Positions 47,701-56,210 of a stretch of 64,000 nt of DNA are shown here, piece by piece. The translations under genes were made by a program, and so were the position numbers. This DNA comes from RPRI01 sp051233685 (GTDB lineage Bacteria; Desulfobacterota; Desulfobacteria; Desulfobacterales; RPRI01): NCBI RefSeq assembly GCF_051233685.1, contig NZ_JBAMMY010000130.1, forward strand, positions 1-64,000. The letters run 5' to 3'. Numbering within the stretch: position 1 is the first letter of the stretch; the number at the start of each line of letters is the position of its first letter. The notes beneath the pieces are model-generated. The model was not told where the DNA came from. It searched no databases and saw nothing but the letters and a program-made list of their open reading frames with translations.

Positions 47701-49142
47701 TCATGGATACTTTGCAAGCTTGCGGCTTGAATAAATATCTTTTTGAAATGGCGAATATACGCAATCAGGATTCATGGACTCATTCAAATGATCCTGTAAA
47801 GGCTACCCAAAAGGCAAAAAATCTTGTCAAAATGGCGGTTGCCAGAGCGGCAACTCTTAATCCTCTTTGTGAAAAGAAAATCCCTGTTAATAAAAGGGCT
47901 CTTGTTATAGGCGGAGGAATTTCGGGCATGGTTGCAGCGCTCGGCCTTGCTGATCAGGGTTTTGAAACTGTGATTATTGAAAAAGAACTTAAGCTCGGAG
48001 GTATGGCGAATAAGCTTACCGCAACCATTGAAGGAGAAAAAATAGGCCCGTACCTTTCAGATCTTATAAAAAAAGTATCCGGTCACCCCAAAATTCAGGT
48101 TTTAACCCAATCTCTTATAGTCGGGTTCACAGGGTTTAAGGGAAATTTTACCACAGAAGTAATTGTGGGCCCTGGCATGTATGAAAGAAAAATTGACCAT
48201 GGTGTTGTGATTCTTGCTACCGGAGCAAATGAATATACTCCCACCGAGTTTTTATACGGACAGGATGAAAGAGTGATGACACAGGTAGAACTTGCTGGCC
48301 AGCTTGAAAACAAAAGTAATGCCGATAGCATTGACAGCATAGTAATGATTCAGTGTGTGGGATCAAGAAATGATGAGAATCCAAACTGCTCAAGGATTTG
48401 CTGCCAGAGCGCGATCAAAAATGCACTTCATATCAAAGATATTAATCCTGATGCCGATATTTATATTCTGTACAGAGATATCAGAATGTACGGACTTCTT
48501 GAGGATTATTACACGGAAGCAAGGCGAAAAGGTGTCCTCTTCTTCCGCTACAGCCTTGATGAGATGCCTGAAGTTGAGTCAACGGAAGAAGGGCTTATGG
48601 TAACGTTCAGAGACTCTATTATTGGCCGCCGTCTTAAAGTTTCTGCAGATATTCTTGCCTTAAGTGCCGGGATGAGACCCACGGATATCTCTGAATTATC
48701 TTCCATTGTAAAACTTGCTCTTAATGCCGAAGGCTATCTTCTGGAGGCGCATGTTAAGCTTAAGCCTGTAGATATGGCTACTGAAGGAATTTTTATTTGC
48801 GGAACGGCTCACAGTCCTAAATTGCTTACAGAGTCAATTTCTCAGGCATTGGCTGCCGCTTCCAGAGCAACAACATTTCTTTCTCAGGATCAATTGACCC
48901 TATCTGCCGTTACCGCCTATGTTGAAGCAGAAAAATGTGCATCATGTCTTATATGCGTCAGATCTTGTCCTTATGGTGTACCAAAAATCAATGCTGAAGG
49001 AGTGAGTGAAATTGATGTTGCTCTTTGTCACGGATGCGGAGTGTGTGCGGCCGAATGTCCGGCAAAGGCAATAGAATTGAACTGGTATGAGGATGATCAG
49101 ATATTGAGCAAGGTTGAAGCTTTGCTGGAAGGAGTAATATGA
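44712..49142 (+). CDS. hdrA: HdrA selenoprotein with inserted NfnB/GltD-like domain, fused to a second HdrA
   Basis: 1476 residues if the UGA at 44889-44891 (codon 60) is read as selenocysteine. AAGGAG precedes the ATG, and the frame is open from there to the UGA and on to 49142. The N-terminus has an FAD fold (VVGGGIAG, residues 11-18) and DKTFPTNDCAM-U-VISPKLVEVGRH, where HdrA proteins have Cys at the Sec position. Next: [4Fe-4S] CTGCGECAKVCPV (about 109-120), an NfnB/GltD-like NAD(P)H:FAD domain (about 155-560; GSGPAGLSAAY, GGGNVAIDVARCA), the rest of HdrA with LNCGYCCECFQCVEAC, then a second HdrA (about 920-1476) with CNCGINIAG, GGGISG and two C-terminal clusters (CASCLICVRSC, CHGCGVCAAEC). 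The second half lacks the Cys/Sec loop. It should pass electrons between NAD(P)H, ferredoxin and MvhD. ATGA overlap with mvhD. Confidence 0.9.
44907..44924 (+). promoter_or_regulatory. SECIS-like hairpin for hdrA UGA
   Basis: CTGGTC (44907-44912) pairs with GGCCGG (44919-44924, two wobbles) around the loop GAGGTC. It begins 15 nt after the UGA, the distance expected of bacterial SECIS elements, and the loop GGTC resembles that of E. coli fdhF (AGGTCT). The stem overlaps conserved protein sequence, so chance pairing cannot be excluded. Confidence 0.6.
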
Positions 49143-49573
49143 ATCAGGATTTTGAACCCATAATAATTGCTTTTTGCTGCAATTACTGAGGGTATACTGC
49201 TGCGGACCTGGCAGGTTCCATGAGATTAAACTATCCTACCAATATCAAAATTATAAGAGTTCCATGTACCGGCAAAGTCGATATTATTCATATCCTGAGG
49301 GCTTTTGAAAAAGGAGCTGACGGAGTATATGCGGTAGGCTGCATGGAAGGTGAATGCCATTACAACAGCGGAAATTTGAGAGCAAGAAAGAGAATCGAAC
49401 AGGCTCAAAAGATTTTAGATGTAATAGGAGTAGGAGGAGAAAGGGTTCAGATGAGAAATCTTTCTTCTGCTGAAGGTCCAAGATTTGCACAGTACGCAGT
49501 TGAGATGGATGAGCTTATCAGAAAACTTGGCCCGAATCCGATTAAAATTGCCGCTAAAAATAAAGCGGCGTAA
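49139..49573 (+). CDS. mvhD: MvhD-like iron-sulfur protein, selenoprotein
   Basis: 144 residues if the UGA at 49187-49189 (codon 17) is selenocysteine. The N-terminus reads IIAFCCNY-U-GYTAADLAGSMR; MvhD proteins have FCCNWC-x-YAAADLAG, so Sec sits on the third cluster cysteine. The other conserved cysteines are RVPCTGKVD and VGCMEGECHYNSGN. MvhD carries electrons through a [2Fe-2S] cluster to HdrA. The ATG overlaps the hdrA stop (ATGA). Without readthrough only a truncated 117-residue frame from 49220 would be made, lacking the cluster cysteines. Confidence 0.9.
49204..49219 (+). promoter_or_regulatory. SECIS-like hairpin for mvhD UGA
   Basis: GGACCT (49204-49209) pairs with AGGT-T-CC (49213-49219, one bulged T) around GGC; the inner pair may open to give the loop TGGCA. 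It begins 14 nt after the UGA. The loop is smaller than usual for a SECIS, so support is moderate. Confidence 0.5.
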
Positions 49574-49684
49574 AAGTCCTTATATTATGTGAGCATAATA
49601 CTACTATTTAATTCCGGGAACTCACAGTGCAGAAAACTGATTATCTTTACCATCATAATATAAATAAAAGAAAGGGCGCGACAT

Positions 49685-50353
49685 ATGATTGTAGCTGATA
49701 AAAAGCCGATTGAAGAAATTATCGAGGATCTGAAAAACTACAGCAAAATTCTGATACTGGGTTGCAATGAATGCGTCACAGTCTGTGAGGCCGGCGGCAA
49801 AAAGGAGGTTGGGATTCTGGCTTCTGCACTTAGGATGTATTTTTTAAATAAAGGCAAAGAAATAAAAATAGATGAGATAACCCCGGAACGTCAATGTGAT
49901 CACGAATATCTTGAAGAAATTCGTGACAGCGTGGACAAATATGATGCGGTTTTATCTCTGGCATGCGGTGTTGGAGTGCAGTTTGTGGCTGAAAAATACC
50001 AGAGCGTTCCTGTGCATCCGGGTGTTAATACCTGTTTTCTTGGTGTTACCGAAAAACGCGGTCTCTGGACCGAAAGATGTCAGGCCTGCGGGAAATGTAT
50101 GCTTTCAAAAACTGCCGGTATATGTCCTGTATCAAGATGTGCAAAGAGGCTTTTAAATGGTCCCTGCGGCGGATCAACAAAGGGTAAGTGCGAAATAAGC
50201 AAGGATCTTGACTGCGCCTGGCAGTTGATAGTCGACCGTTTAAAAGCGCTTGGCAGAATTGATGATTTTGAAATTATTATTCCTTTGAAAGACTGGTCTG
50301 CCGACAGAGCCGGAGGACCCCGGAAAGTTGCAAGGGAGGATGTGCAGTTATGA
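49685..50353 (+). CDS. metV: MetV, small subunit of methylenetetrahydrofolate reductase
   Basis: 222 residues, AAAGGGCG before the ATG. The N-terminal part has ILGCNECVTVCEAGGKKEV and a lone Cys series, the C-terminal part the two cluster/zinc sets CQACGKCMLSKTAGICPVSRC and GPCGGSTKGKCE. This layout is that of MetV, the partner needed by MetF in acetogens and related anaerobes for electron entry from ferredoxin- or Hdr-linked carriers. The metF ATG overlaps its stop by 4 bp. Confidence 0.9.
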   Translation: MIVADKKPIEEIIEDLKNYSKILILGCNECVTVCEAGGKKEVGILASALRMYFLNKGKEIKIDEITPERQCDHEYLEEIRDSVDKYDAVLSLACGVGVQFVAEKYQSVPVHPGVNTCFLGVTEKRGLWTERCQACGKCMLSKTAGICPVSRCAKRLLNGPCGGSTKGKCEISKDLDCAWQLIVDRLKALGRIDDFEIIIPLKDWSADRAGGPRKVAREDVQL

Positions 50354-51282
50354 ATTGCAAAACGCCAAGTAAACTTGAAAAGATTCTTGCAGCAGGCCAT
50401 TTTGCGGTTACCTCGGAATGCGGTCCTCCGCGTGGCAGCGATATCAGTCATATAGAACATAAAGCAAACCTTATTAAAAACCATGTGGATGCTATAAATA
50501 TCACAGACAATCAGACTTCAGTTACCCGCCTTTGCAGCCTTGCGGCATGTATAAAATTAAAATTGATGGGGCTTGAACCTGTTCTCCAGATGGTAACCAG
50601 GGACAGAAACAGAATTGCGATACAAAGCGATATACTGGGTGCGGCTTCCTTTGATATTTTTAATCTTCTTTGCCTTTCAGGAGATCATCAGAGTTTTGGA
50701 GATTGTGCCCAGGGCCAGAATGTGCATGACCTTGATTCAATGCAGCTTATTCAGACAGCAAGGCATATGCGCGATGAAGGAAAATTTTTAGGAGGAGCTG
50801 ATATAGAGCGTCCGCCGAAAATGTTTGTCGGAGCTGCTGCCAATCCTTTTGCCGATCCATTTGAAATAAGAGTTCCGCGCCTTGCAAAAAAAATTGCTGC
50901 CGGTGTTGAATTTATCCAGACACAGTGCATCTATAATCTTGACAAGTTTGAGCTGTGGATGAAGATGGCCCGCGATAGAGGTCTGCATGAGAAAGTCTAT
51001 ATTCTTGCAGGGCTTACCCCTTTAAAATCAGCGGGCATGGCAAAATATATGAAAAACAGGGTACCCGGAATGGATGTTCCTGATGAAGTTGTAAAAAGAA
51101 TGTCCGACACTCCAAAAGATAAACAACCTGATGAAGGAATAAAGATATGTATTGAGTCGATTCAGCGTTTAAAAGAGGTTGAAGGTGTTAAGGGTTTTCA
51201 TATAATGGCTATTGAATGGGAAGAAAAGGTTCCTGAAATAGTAGAAAGCGCCGGTCTTTATCCAAGACCTGCAGTAGATTAA
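50350..51282 (+). CDS. metF: methylenetetrahydrofolate reductase
   Basis: 310 residues, GGGAGG upstream and ATGA overlap with metV. TIM barrel with FAVTSECGPPRGSDI (catalytic Glu), ITDNQTSVTRLCSLA, TRDRNRIAIQSDIL, LCLSGDHQSFGD and VEFIQTQCIYNL. Reduces methylene-THF to methyl-THF with electrons delivered by MetV/HdrA/MvhD, in the methyl branch of the Wood-Ljungdahl pathway, either direction. Related to but distinct from the protein at 33320. Confidence 0.93.
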   Translation: MNCKTPSKLEKILAAGHFAVTSECGPPRGSDISHIEHKANLIKNHVDAINITDNQTSVTRLCSLAACIKLKLMGLEPVLQMVTRDRNRIAIQSDILGAASFDIFNLLCLSGDHQSFGDCAQGQNVHDLDSMQLIQTARHMRDEGKFLGGADIERPPKMFVGAAANPFADPFEIRVPRLAKKIAAGVEFIQTQCIYNLDKFELWMKMARDRGLHEKVYILAGLTPLKSAGMAKYMKNRVPGMDVPDEVVKRMSDTPKDKQPDEGIKICIESIQRLKEVEGVKGFHIMAIEWEEKVPEIVESAGLYPRPAVD

Positions 51283-51448
51283 TGTATCCACAATATTTGT
51301 TTGCTTACTTTTTACGACGGTATCAAAAGATTGATTTCTATTATTTATTAAATTATAATATAATTAATCTAAAAGATCGGTTTTCTAGTCAACATACATT
51401 TTCAGCGGCAATCTGATGAATTTACTGTAAACTTAAAAAGGAGGTGCT

Positions 51449-51838
51449 ATGAACGGTAAGAAGAGAATCCTTGTGGTGGATGATGAACCCGATTTTTCCA
51501 TGATTTTAAAAAAGTATCTGGAAAAAGAAGGCTTTGATGTTGAACTTGCTTATGATGGAGCTGAAGGTCTTGCCAAAGTTAAAACTAATCCTCCCGATGC
51601 AATTGTCCTTGATGTAATGATGCCTGAAATGGATGGGTATGAAGTATGCTCAAAATTAAAAAAGGATAAACAGTATTCCGATATTCCGATTGTTCTTTTA
51701 ACTGCGGTTGCTTCACATGTTACCTCAACACGTTATTCCCATTATGACGGAATGAGCATGGAAGCCGATGATTATATGCCAAAACCTGCATCGGCAGAAC
51801 AGATTACCGAAAGCATAAAAAGGCTTCTTAATCTTTAA
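51449..51838 (+). CDS. single-domain response regulator
   Basis: 129 residues, AAGGAGG 7 nt before the ATG. A CheY-like receiver only: acidic VVDDEPDFSM, phospho-acceptor Asp in IVLDVMMPEMDGYE, Thr in VLLTAVASH and Lys in YMPKPAS. No output domain, so it likely acts on a partner. It follows metF by 166 bp and may have its own promoter; a link to the MetF complex is not shown. Confidence 0.9.
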   Translation: MNGKKRILVVDDEPDFSMILKKYLEKEGFDVELAYDGAEGLAKVKTNPPDAIVLDVMMPEMDGYEVCSKLKKDKQYSDIPIVLLTAVASHVTSTRYSHYDGMSMEADDYMPKPASAEQITESIKRLLNL

Positions 51839-51875
51839 TGGATTTTAAAAATGCCCGTGTAGTAAAAAGCTTATC

Positions 51876-51911
51876 AGACCGGGGGTGGATAAGCCCCGGT
51901 CTAGGGTTTTT
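51876..51911 (+). terminator. hairpin terminator after the receiver gene
   Basis: AGACCGGGG (51876-51884) pairs perfectly with CCCCGGTCT (51894-51902), loop 9 nt, followed closely by TTTTT. Thirty-eight nt after the stop codon. Confidence 0.85.
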
Positions 51912-52003
51912 ATGCTCTTTTGGTTTTATTTATGGTTAATACGAACAATTCAAATTATTATAGTGTTACTTGCAAATATTTTTTGAAATTACGATAATTT
52001 ATC

Positions 52004-52032
52004 TTGACATTTGCATGCTGGCGTTGTATTTT
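52004..52032 (+). promoter_or_regulatory. sigma-70 promoter for the cold-shock gene
   Basis: TTGACA (52004-52009), a 17-bp spacer and TATTTT (52027-52032). A start near 52039 leaves a leader of about 120 nt before the gene; long leaders are typical for thermoregulated csp mRNAs. Confidence 0.75.
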
Positions 52033-52159
52033 GCGACAAATCAGTAAAGATTTGCACAGTTTTGCAAATCGGTTTCGAACGAAAGGCTTGTTCCATGTTG
52101 TCAAAGTGGCGACCTGAAGTGGGGACCTTGATTGTACTTTTTGAAAGGAGGAAAACACT

Positions 52160-52360
52160 ATGGCAAATGGAACTGTAAAATGGTTTAATGATCGTAAAGG
52201 ATTCGGCTTCATTGAACAGGAAAATGGCAATGATGTATTCGTTCATCATTCAGCTATCAATTCAAACGGATTTAAATCGCTTTCTGAAGGCGACCGTGTT
52301 ACTTTTGATGTCGTAAATGGCCCCAAAGGGCCCGGCGCAGCAAACGTGACAAAGCTGTAA
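52160..52360 (+). CDS. cold-shock protein, CspA family
   Basis: 66 residues; GAAAGGAGG lies 8 nt before the ATG. Complete cold-shock domain with both RNA-binding motifs: GFGFIEQE (RNP1, K/N-GFGFI) and VFVHHSAI (RNP2). Starts ANGTVKWFNDRKGFGFI like canonical Csp proteins. An RNA chaperone; the long leader suggests post-transcriptional control. Confidence 0.93.
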   Translation: MANGTVKWFNDRKGFGFIEQENGNDVFVHHSAINSNGFKSLSEGDRVTFDVVNGPKGPGAANVTKL

Positions 52361-52376
52361 TCAGATCATAATAGTT

Positions 52377-52416
52377 AAAAAAAGCATTCACGCTGATAAG
52401 GCAGGGGTGCTTTTTT
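52377..52416 (+). terminator. hairpin terminator after the cold-shock gene
   Basis: AAAAAAGC (52378-52385) pairs with GCTTTTTT (52409-52416), with a further A-T pair. The A run before and T run after make it usable in both directions. Confidence 0.7.
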
Positions 52417-52595
52417 GCATTCTGCGGTTCGCATACGCAACCTCACACAAATGGAACCGATTTATGATAATTGCTGTAACAGCTGTTTTTTTTCTTGAAT
52501 ATTCTGTGTCCATAAATATATAAACTGCAATAACGGATAAAGCACCAAACCCTCTTCTTATTAGATATACTGAGCAATAATAAAGGTAAGAATCA

Positions 52596-53468
52596 ATGAA
52601 ACCTTCATTTTCAATAGTTGGATGCGGAAGAGTGGGCACTGCTCTTGCTAAATTCCTTGCCGAAGCCGGCTATACCCCGGCTGGTTTTGCCAGCAAAAGC
52701 CTCTCATCAGCAAAAAGAACAGCCTTATTGATCGGCAGCACAAATTTCACAGATGTTTTATGGGAAGCAACCAAAGCAGACATTGTATTTATTACAACTC
52801 CTGATGGTGCAATTGAAGAAGTTTGCAGCAGTATAGCAAACAATAAAGGTTTTAGCCGGGAATCCATTGTTCTTCACTGCAGCGGAGCATTGACATCCAA
52901 TGTGCTTTTATCAGCTAAAGTCTGCGGCGCAAGCATAGGATCCATGCATCCCTTACAGAGTTTTGCATCAACCGGCGAATATGGCATCAATCCTTTCTCC
53001 GGCATTGTAACATCTGTTGAAGGCGACAAAAAAGCAGTCGATGCGGCAAGTATAATTGTTAAGGATCTTGGTTCTGTTTGTATCTCCATAAAAACAGATG
53101 CAAAAATTCTTTATCATGCTTCAGCAGTAGTTGCATCAAATTACCTTGTTACTTTACTTGACCTTTCTTTAAACCTGATAGGCCAGGCAGGAGTGCCGGC
53201 AAAAGAAGCATTTATGGGTTTAAAACCGCTGATACAAGGCACTCTTTCAAATATAGAAAAAATGGGCATAGATGATGCCTTAACCGGACCGATTGCAAGA
53301 GGCGATATCCAAACAATTGAAAATCATTTGTCTGAAATCGGTTCTAAGACGCCAAACCTTCTGCCTCTTTACAAAATACTGGGGCTTCATACCATTGAGA
53401 TAGCAAAAGCAAAAAAAACTCTTACTGATTCTGCAGCAAAAAGACTAAAAGAACTTTTTGGAGACTAA
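52596..53468 (+). CDS. Rossmann-fold/DUF2520 protein
   Basis: 290 residues. An N-terminal NAD(P)-binding fold (FSIVGCGRVGTALAKFLAEAGY; VFITTPDGAIEEV; LHCSGALTS) and the DUF2520 C-terminal helical domain (SMHPLQSFAS; YHASAVVASNYLVTLLDLS; LTGPIARGD). The pair is a 2-dehydropantoate-reductase-like or F420-reductase-like oxidoreductase family of unknown substrate; a role in pantothenate or cofactor metabolism is often proposed. AAAGGTAAG precedes the ATG. Confidence 0.82.
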   Translation: MKPSFSIVGCGRVGTALAKFLAEAGYTPAGFASKSLSSAKRTALLIGSTNFTDVLWEATKADIVFITTPDGAIEEVCSSIANNKGFSRESIVLHCSGALTSNVLLSAKVCGASIGSMHPLQSFASTGEYGINPFSGIVTSVEGDKKAVDAASIIVKDLGSVCISIKTDAKILYHASAVVASNYLVTLLDLSLNLIGQAGVPAKEAFMGLKPLIQGTLSNIEKMGIDDALTGPIARGDIQTIENHLSEIGSKTPNLLPLYKILGLHTIEIAKAKKTLTDSAAKRLKELFGD

Positions 53469-53545
53469 CTATATCAAAAACAGGAAAGCAATTTGGATAT
53501 CAAATGCCAACTGAAACGTTTTGAAAGTGGCTCAGATTATTATTT

Positions 53546-53900
53546 TCATCTTTTCCCTTCAAGCGCCTTGCGAATTTTGCCGGCCAGATCCATTGGCGAA
53601 AAAGGTTTCTGCATGAAGTAAACTCCCCCTCGTCCAGAACACCATGATTCGCTATCACGCCGGCTGTATAGCCGGACATAAAGAGGCATTTTATCGCGGG
53701 CCTGATGTCGTGAATGCATTCAAAAAGATCCCTGCCATTCATTGCTGGCATGATCACGTCTGTTATAAGCAGGTGGATGTCTCCGGGATGAGTCTTGGCC
53801 AGGGAGATCGCCTTGTCCGGCATGGAGGCAGCTAAAACGGTGTATCCCAGGCGTTCGAGCATCCTCTTGGTCATTTTCGGCAATACGCGGATCACGGTTC
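53546..53900 (-). pseudogene. broken receiver domain from a hybrid kinase
   Basis: Two frames together read the end of a hybrid kinase receiver: MTKRMLERLGYTVLAA ... LLITDVIMPAMNGRDL ... LFMSGYTAGVIANHGVLDEG. After that a one-base loss in a G run (about 53628-53632) changes frame; the other frame continues VYFMQKPFSPMDLAGKIRKA and stops at 53546. The usual acidic N-terminus of the receiver is missing or scrambled upstream of 53895. The frameshift removes the conserved KPF end from the longer open frame, so it is not likely to work. Confidence 0.8.
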
Positions 53901-53989
53901 TGCATACGCATTGCCCAATTGTAGCGAAGCGAATTGTTCCAGCTCAGCTTTAAGTCAAGTGAACCGGGCAGATGGAGAAAGCATCGGCC

Positions 53990-54055
53990 TCAAGTACTGA
54001 AAGAAATATCATAAACATGAGGCCCCAGGCAACAACGATTGTGCAGTGTTTCATG
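53990..54055 (-). pseudogene. signal-peptide relic with intact ribosome-binding site
   Basis: An ATG at 54055 (minus strand) with AAGGAGG 7 nt upstream encodes a 21-residue hydrophobic peptide (MKHCTIVVAWGLMFMIFLFST) and then a stop. It points toward the broken receiver 90 bp away and could be the start of the same membrane kinase, whose middle has been deleted. A genuine small peptide is possible. Confidence 0.4.
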
Positions 54056-54263
54056 GAATAACCTCCTTAAACTAATAGTCAGCTTCTTTGTCATCTTAGG
54101 ATGGAATGGTGGTATGCATAATCAATTCGTGCCCTGCAACAGCCAGTTTTAAAGTTGTTTATTTATTTAACTTTATCATGTCGTCCGTTGAAGGTTAACG
54201 CCGGAAATTAAACGCGGGAAACGCACCGGTGTTTGCTACGTATCATTACTCATTATAGACTTA

Positions 54264-54608
54264 TTATAGAAAATTAACTTGGCTGACCGATTCTTTCTGT
54301 TCAATCATGGATGTGATTTTTTTTTGCAGTGCCTGGTCTCTGACAGGTTCAATCCTGGACACAAAAAAACCGTCTGAGTTTTTTTTATATTTCCAGTCGA
54401 TGATGAAACCGGGTACAATGGCATAGGATAAATTTCCGGAACCGCAGCAAGAGTTGTAGGTTACGCAGTAACCCGATAAGTAGAGAATCTCACGGTCACA
54501 GAAAGGATGACAGGTTTCCTCCGTCAGGACATAGTAGCCCCCAATGGCGCTGAATTCCTCATTTAAATCGGTGTGAACATAGTCTTTTGATACGGATTGC
54601 CGTTTCAT
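54264..54608 (-). CDS. Cys-rich hypothetical protein
   Basis: 114 residues, not recognised. ATGs, size and codon use look like a real gene; GAGTTG is 6 nt upstream. Cysteines are clustered in the middle: CHPFC, then YCVTYNSCCGSG (six Cys within about 30 residues), a possible metal site. No signal peptide. It is divergent from nothing close: 103 bp separate it from the LuxR-type gene end, on the same strand, and relics lie downstream. Confidence 0.55.
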   Translation of the reverse strand: MKRQSVSKDYVHTDLNEEFSAIGGYYVLTEETCHPFCDREILYLSGYCVTYNSCCGSGNLSYAIVPGFIIDWKYKKNSDGFFVSRIEPVRDQALQKKITSMIEQKESVSQVNFL

Positions 54609-54711
54609 ATCAACTCCTTAATGACTAAAATAATAAACAAAACATTGGCCAAAAGCAAGAATATCTTCGTGAAAAGTCAGGTTAATCGTATTTATATTTA
54701 TTTACGGCGAT

Positions 54712-55800
54712 TCATTCTAACAGATGTTTTTCCAACAGCGCACGATATAGTGTTTCTGTTTTACCGAATGCCCCTAACTTCAGGGCTATATTCTTAAAGA
54801 GCTTTTTCACACTTACTTCTTTTATGCCCATGATCTTTGCGATTTGTTTGTTTGTATAGCCAATAGGCAAGTATTCAAGAGCCTCTATCTCCCTATTTGT
54901 TAATTGTTTAAGCATGGAAAAGTCAATCGTACTGTTTTTGGATTTTATCTTAATCAAAAGATAAAGTCTTTTGTCCGGAGTTAATATCACATAGGCCTGG
55001 CATAATATCATTTTCCCTGGCAGGTTTCGTCTGAGAAACCATGGTCCGGTATTCGGCTCAATATAACCACGGGGTGCTATTGTTGTATTAATCCATTGAA
55101 TAAACTCTCCGGGAAGCTTTGCGTAATTAGTTTCATCAAAAACTTCGGAAAGTATTTTAAGGGTAACTGCAGGAATTTCAACAGGCTTGAGTCTTTTATC
55201 AAAAACAAGGGGCTTTATGGACTCACCAGCCATCAGGTACTCAATGCCTGCGCGCATGAAATCGTTTTGGAGATATAAGAAAAGCGTATTTGAGATAGAG
55301 ACAAATAGTGAACTCAGGCAGCTGAAAAATATTTTATCCTCCTGGGTAAAAGAATCTTTTTTATCGGCGCGATAAAATCCGTATGCATGAAATTGCTTGC
55401 GATTTTTGAAACCCATTAAGCCCATAAAATGATTTGTTCCGGTATGCTTTTTAGCAAAATCCAGGCTGTAACATTGTTCCTCGATGGTTGGGTCAATTAC
55501 ATCCTGGTTGATAAGAAATTCCCCCGGATTCAATTTTTGAATGCAGGCCCCAAAATAATCGTAAGGTCCGACCTGTGAATAAATCTCGTTCCAGTCAAAT
55601 GACAGATTTGGATTGGTAAGCGTTATCATTTCTTTTTCTGAAGATGAATTGCTATACATTGCAATCCAGTCAAGCGGTATATGTTTTGATATTATTGATT
55701 CAATTACTTGTGGAAATTCGTGGAAATTCTGAATCTGCTTTGTGGCTGAACTTATTTCAATTATTGCTTTAGCAGATTTATGTGATATTTTCCTGTTCAT
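54712..55800 (-). CDS. LuxR-family transcriptional regulator
   Basis: 362 residues. The C-terminal LuxR helix-turn-helix reads LKQLTNREIEALEYLPIGYTNKQIAKIMGIKEVSVKKLFKNI, with the conserved LTxRE and NKQIA features. The N-terminal 280 residues are helical and GAF/autoinducer-domain-like in length but no family is recognisable. No receiver domain, so the signal is probably a ligand. Upstream (55801-56210) is AT-rich with only a small TACCC...GGGTG hairpin near 55996-56009. Confidence 0.8.
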   Translation of the reverse strand: MNRKISHKSAKAIIEISSATKQIQNFHEFPQVIESIISKHIPLDWIAMYSNSSSEKEMITLTNPNLSFDWNEIYSQVGPYDYFGACIQKLNPGEFLINQDVIDPTIEEQCYSLDFAKKHTGTNHFMGLMGFKNRKQFHAYGFYRADKKDSFTQEDKIFFSCLSSLFVSISNTLFLYLQNDFMRAGIEYLMAGESIKPLVFDKRLKPVEIPAVTLKILSEVFDETNYAKLPGEFIQWINTTIAPRGYIEPNTGPWFLRRNLPGKMILCQAYVILTPDKRLYLLIKIKSKNSTIDFSMLKQLTNREIEALEYLPIGYTNKQIAKIMGIKEVSVKKLFKNIALKLGAFGKTETLYRALLEKHLLE

Positions 55801-56210
55801 CCAATCTCCCGTAACACGAATGTTTTCCGGATTTAGTAATACTTAGTTTAATGGTCGGGGCGGGAAAAGAGCGAAAATCCTTCATTTTGTTCCCTTAGCC
55901 ATGCTCTGGCCGGACGAATAACGATAGTTCGGAAGCAAGTTTAATATACTATAATCAATTCCAAGCTATAAGGCAAATATTAGTAAAAAAAATACCCTTT
56001 TTAGGGTGAGTAAAATAAAAAAATAAGCACAAACAAAAAGAAATATTATATAATTTATCAGTTTCATCAAGTAATTTATTTCTGAACCGTATGGTGAATT
56101 GCCAGCATACAAAGCGTTGCCTGGTTTATTCATGCAGTACTTTCGTTATTTCAAGCTTGAATGGTAACGCAGTTTGTTTTATCATAAGCTTTACCTCAGC
56201 CTGGACACAT

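Noticed and set aside
44946..49142. hdrA starting at the ATG at 44946 as a 1398-residue protein
   Set aside because: This start lacks the FAD-binding GxGxxG fold and has no ribosome-binding site, while the frame upstream to 44712 encodes conserved HdrA sequence interrupted only by the UGA.
49220..49573. mvhD starting at 49220
   Set aside because: It would miss the cluster-binding FCCNY-U segment; the upstream ATGA overlap with hdrA fits the operon better.
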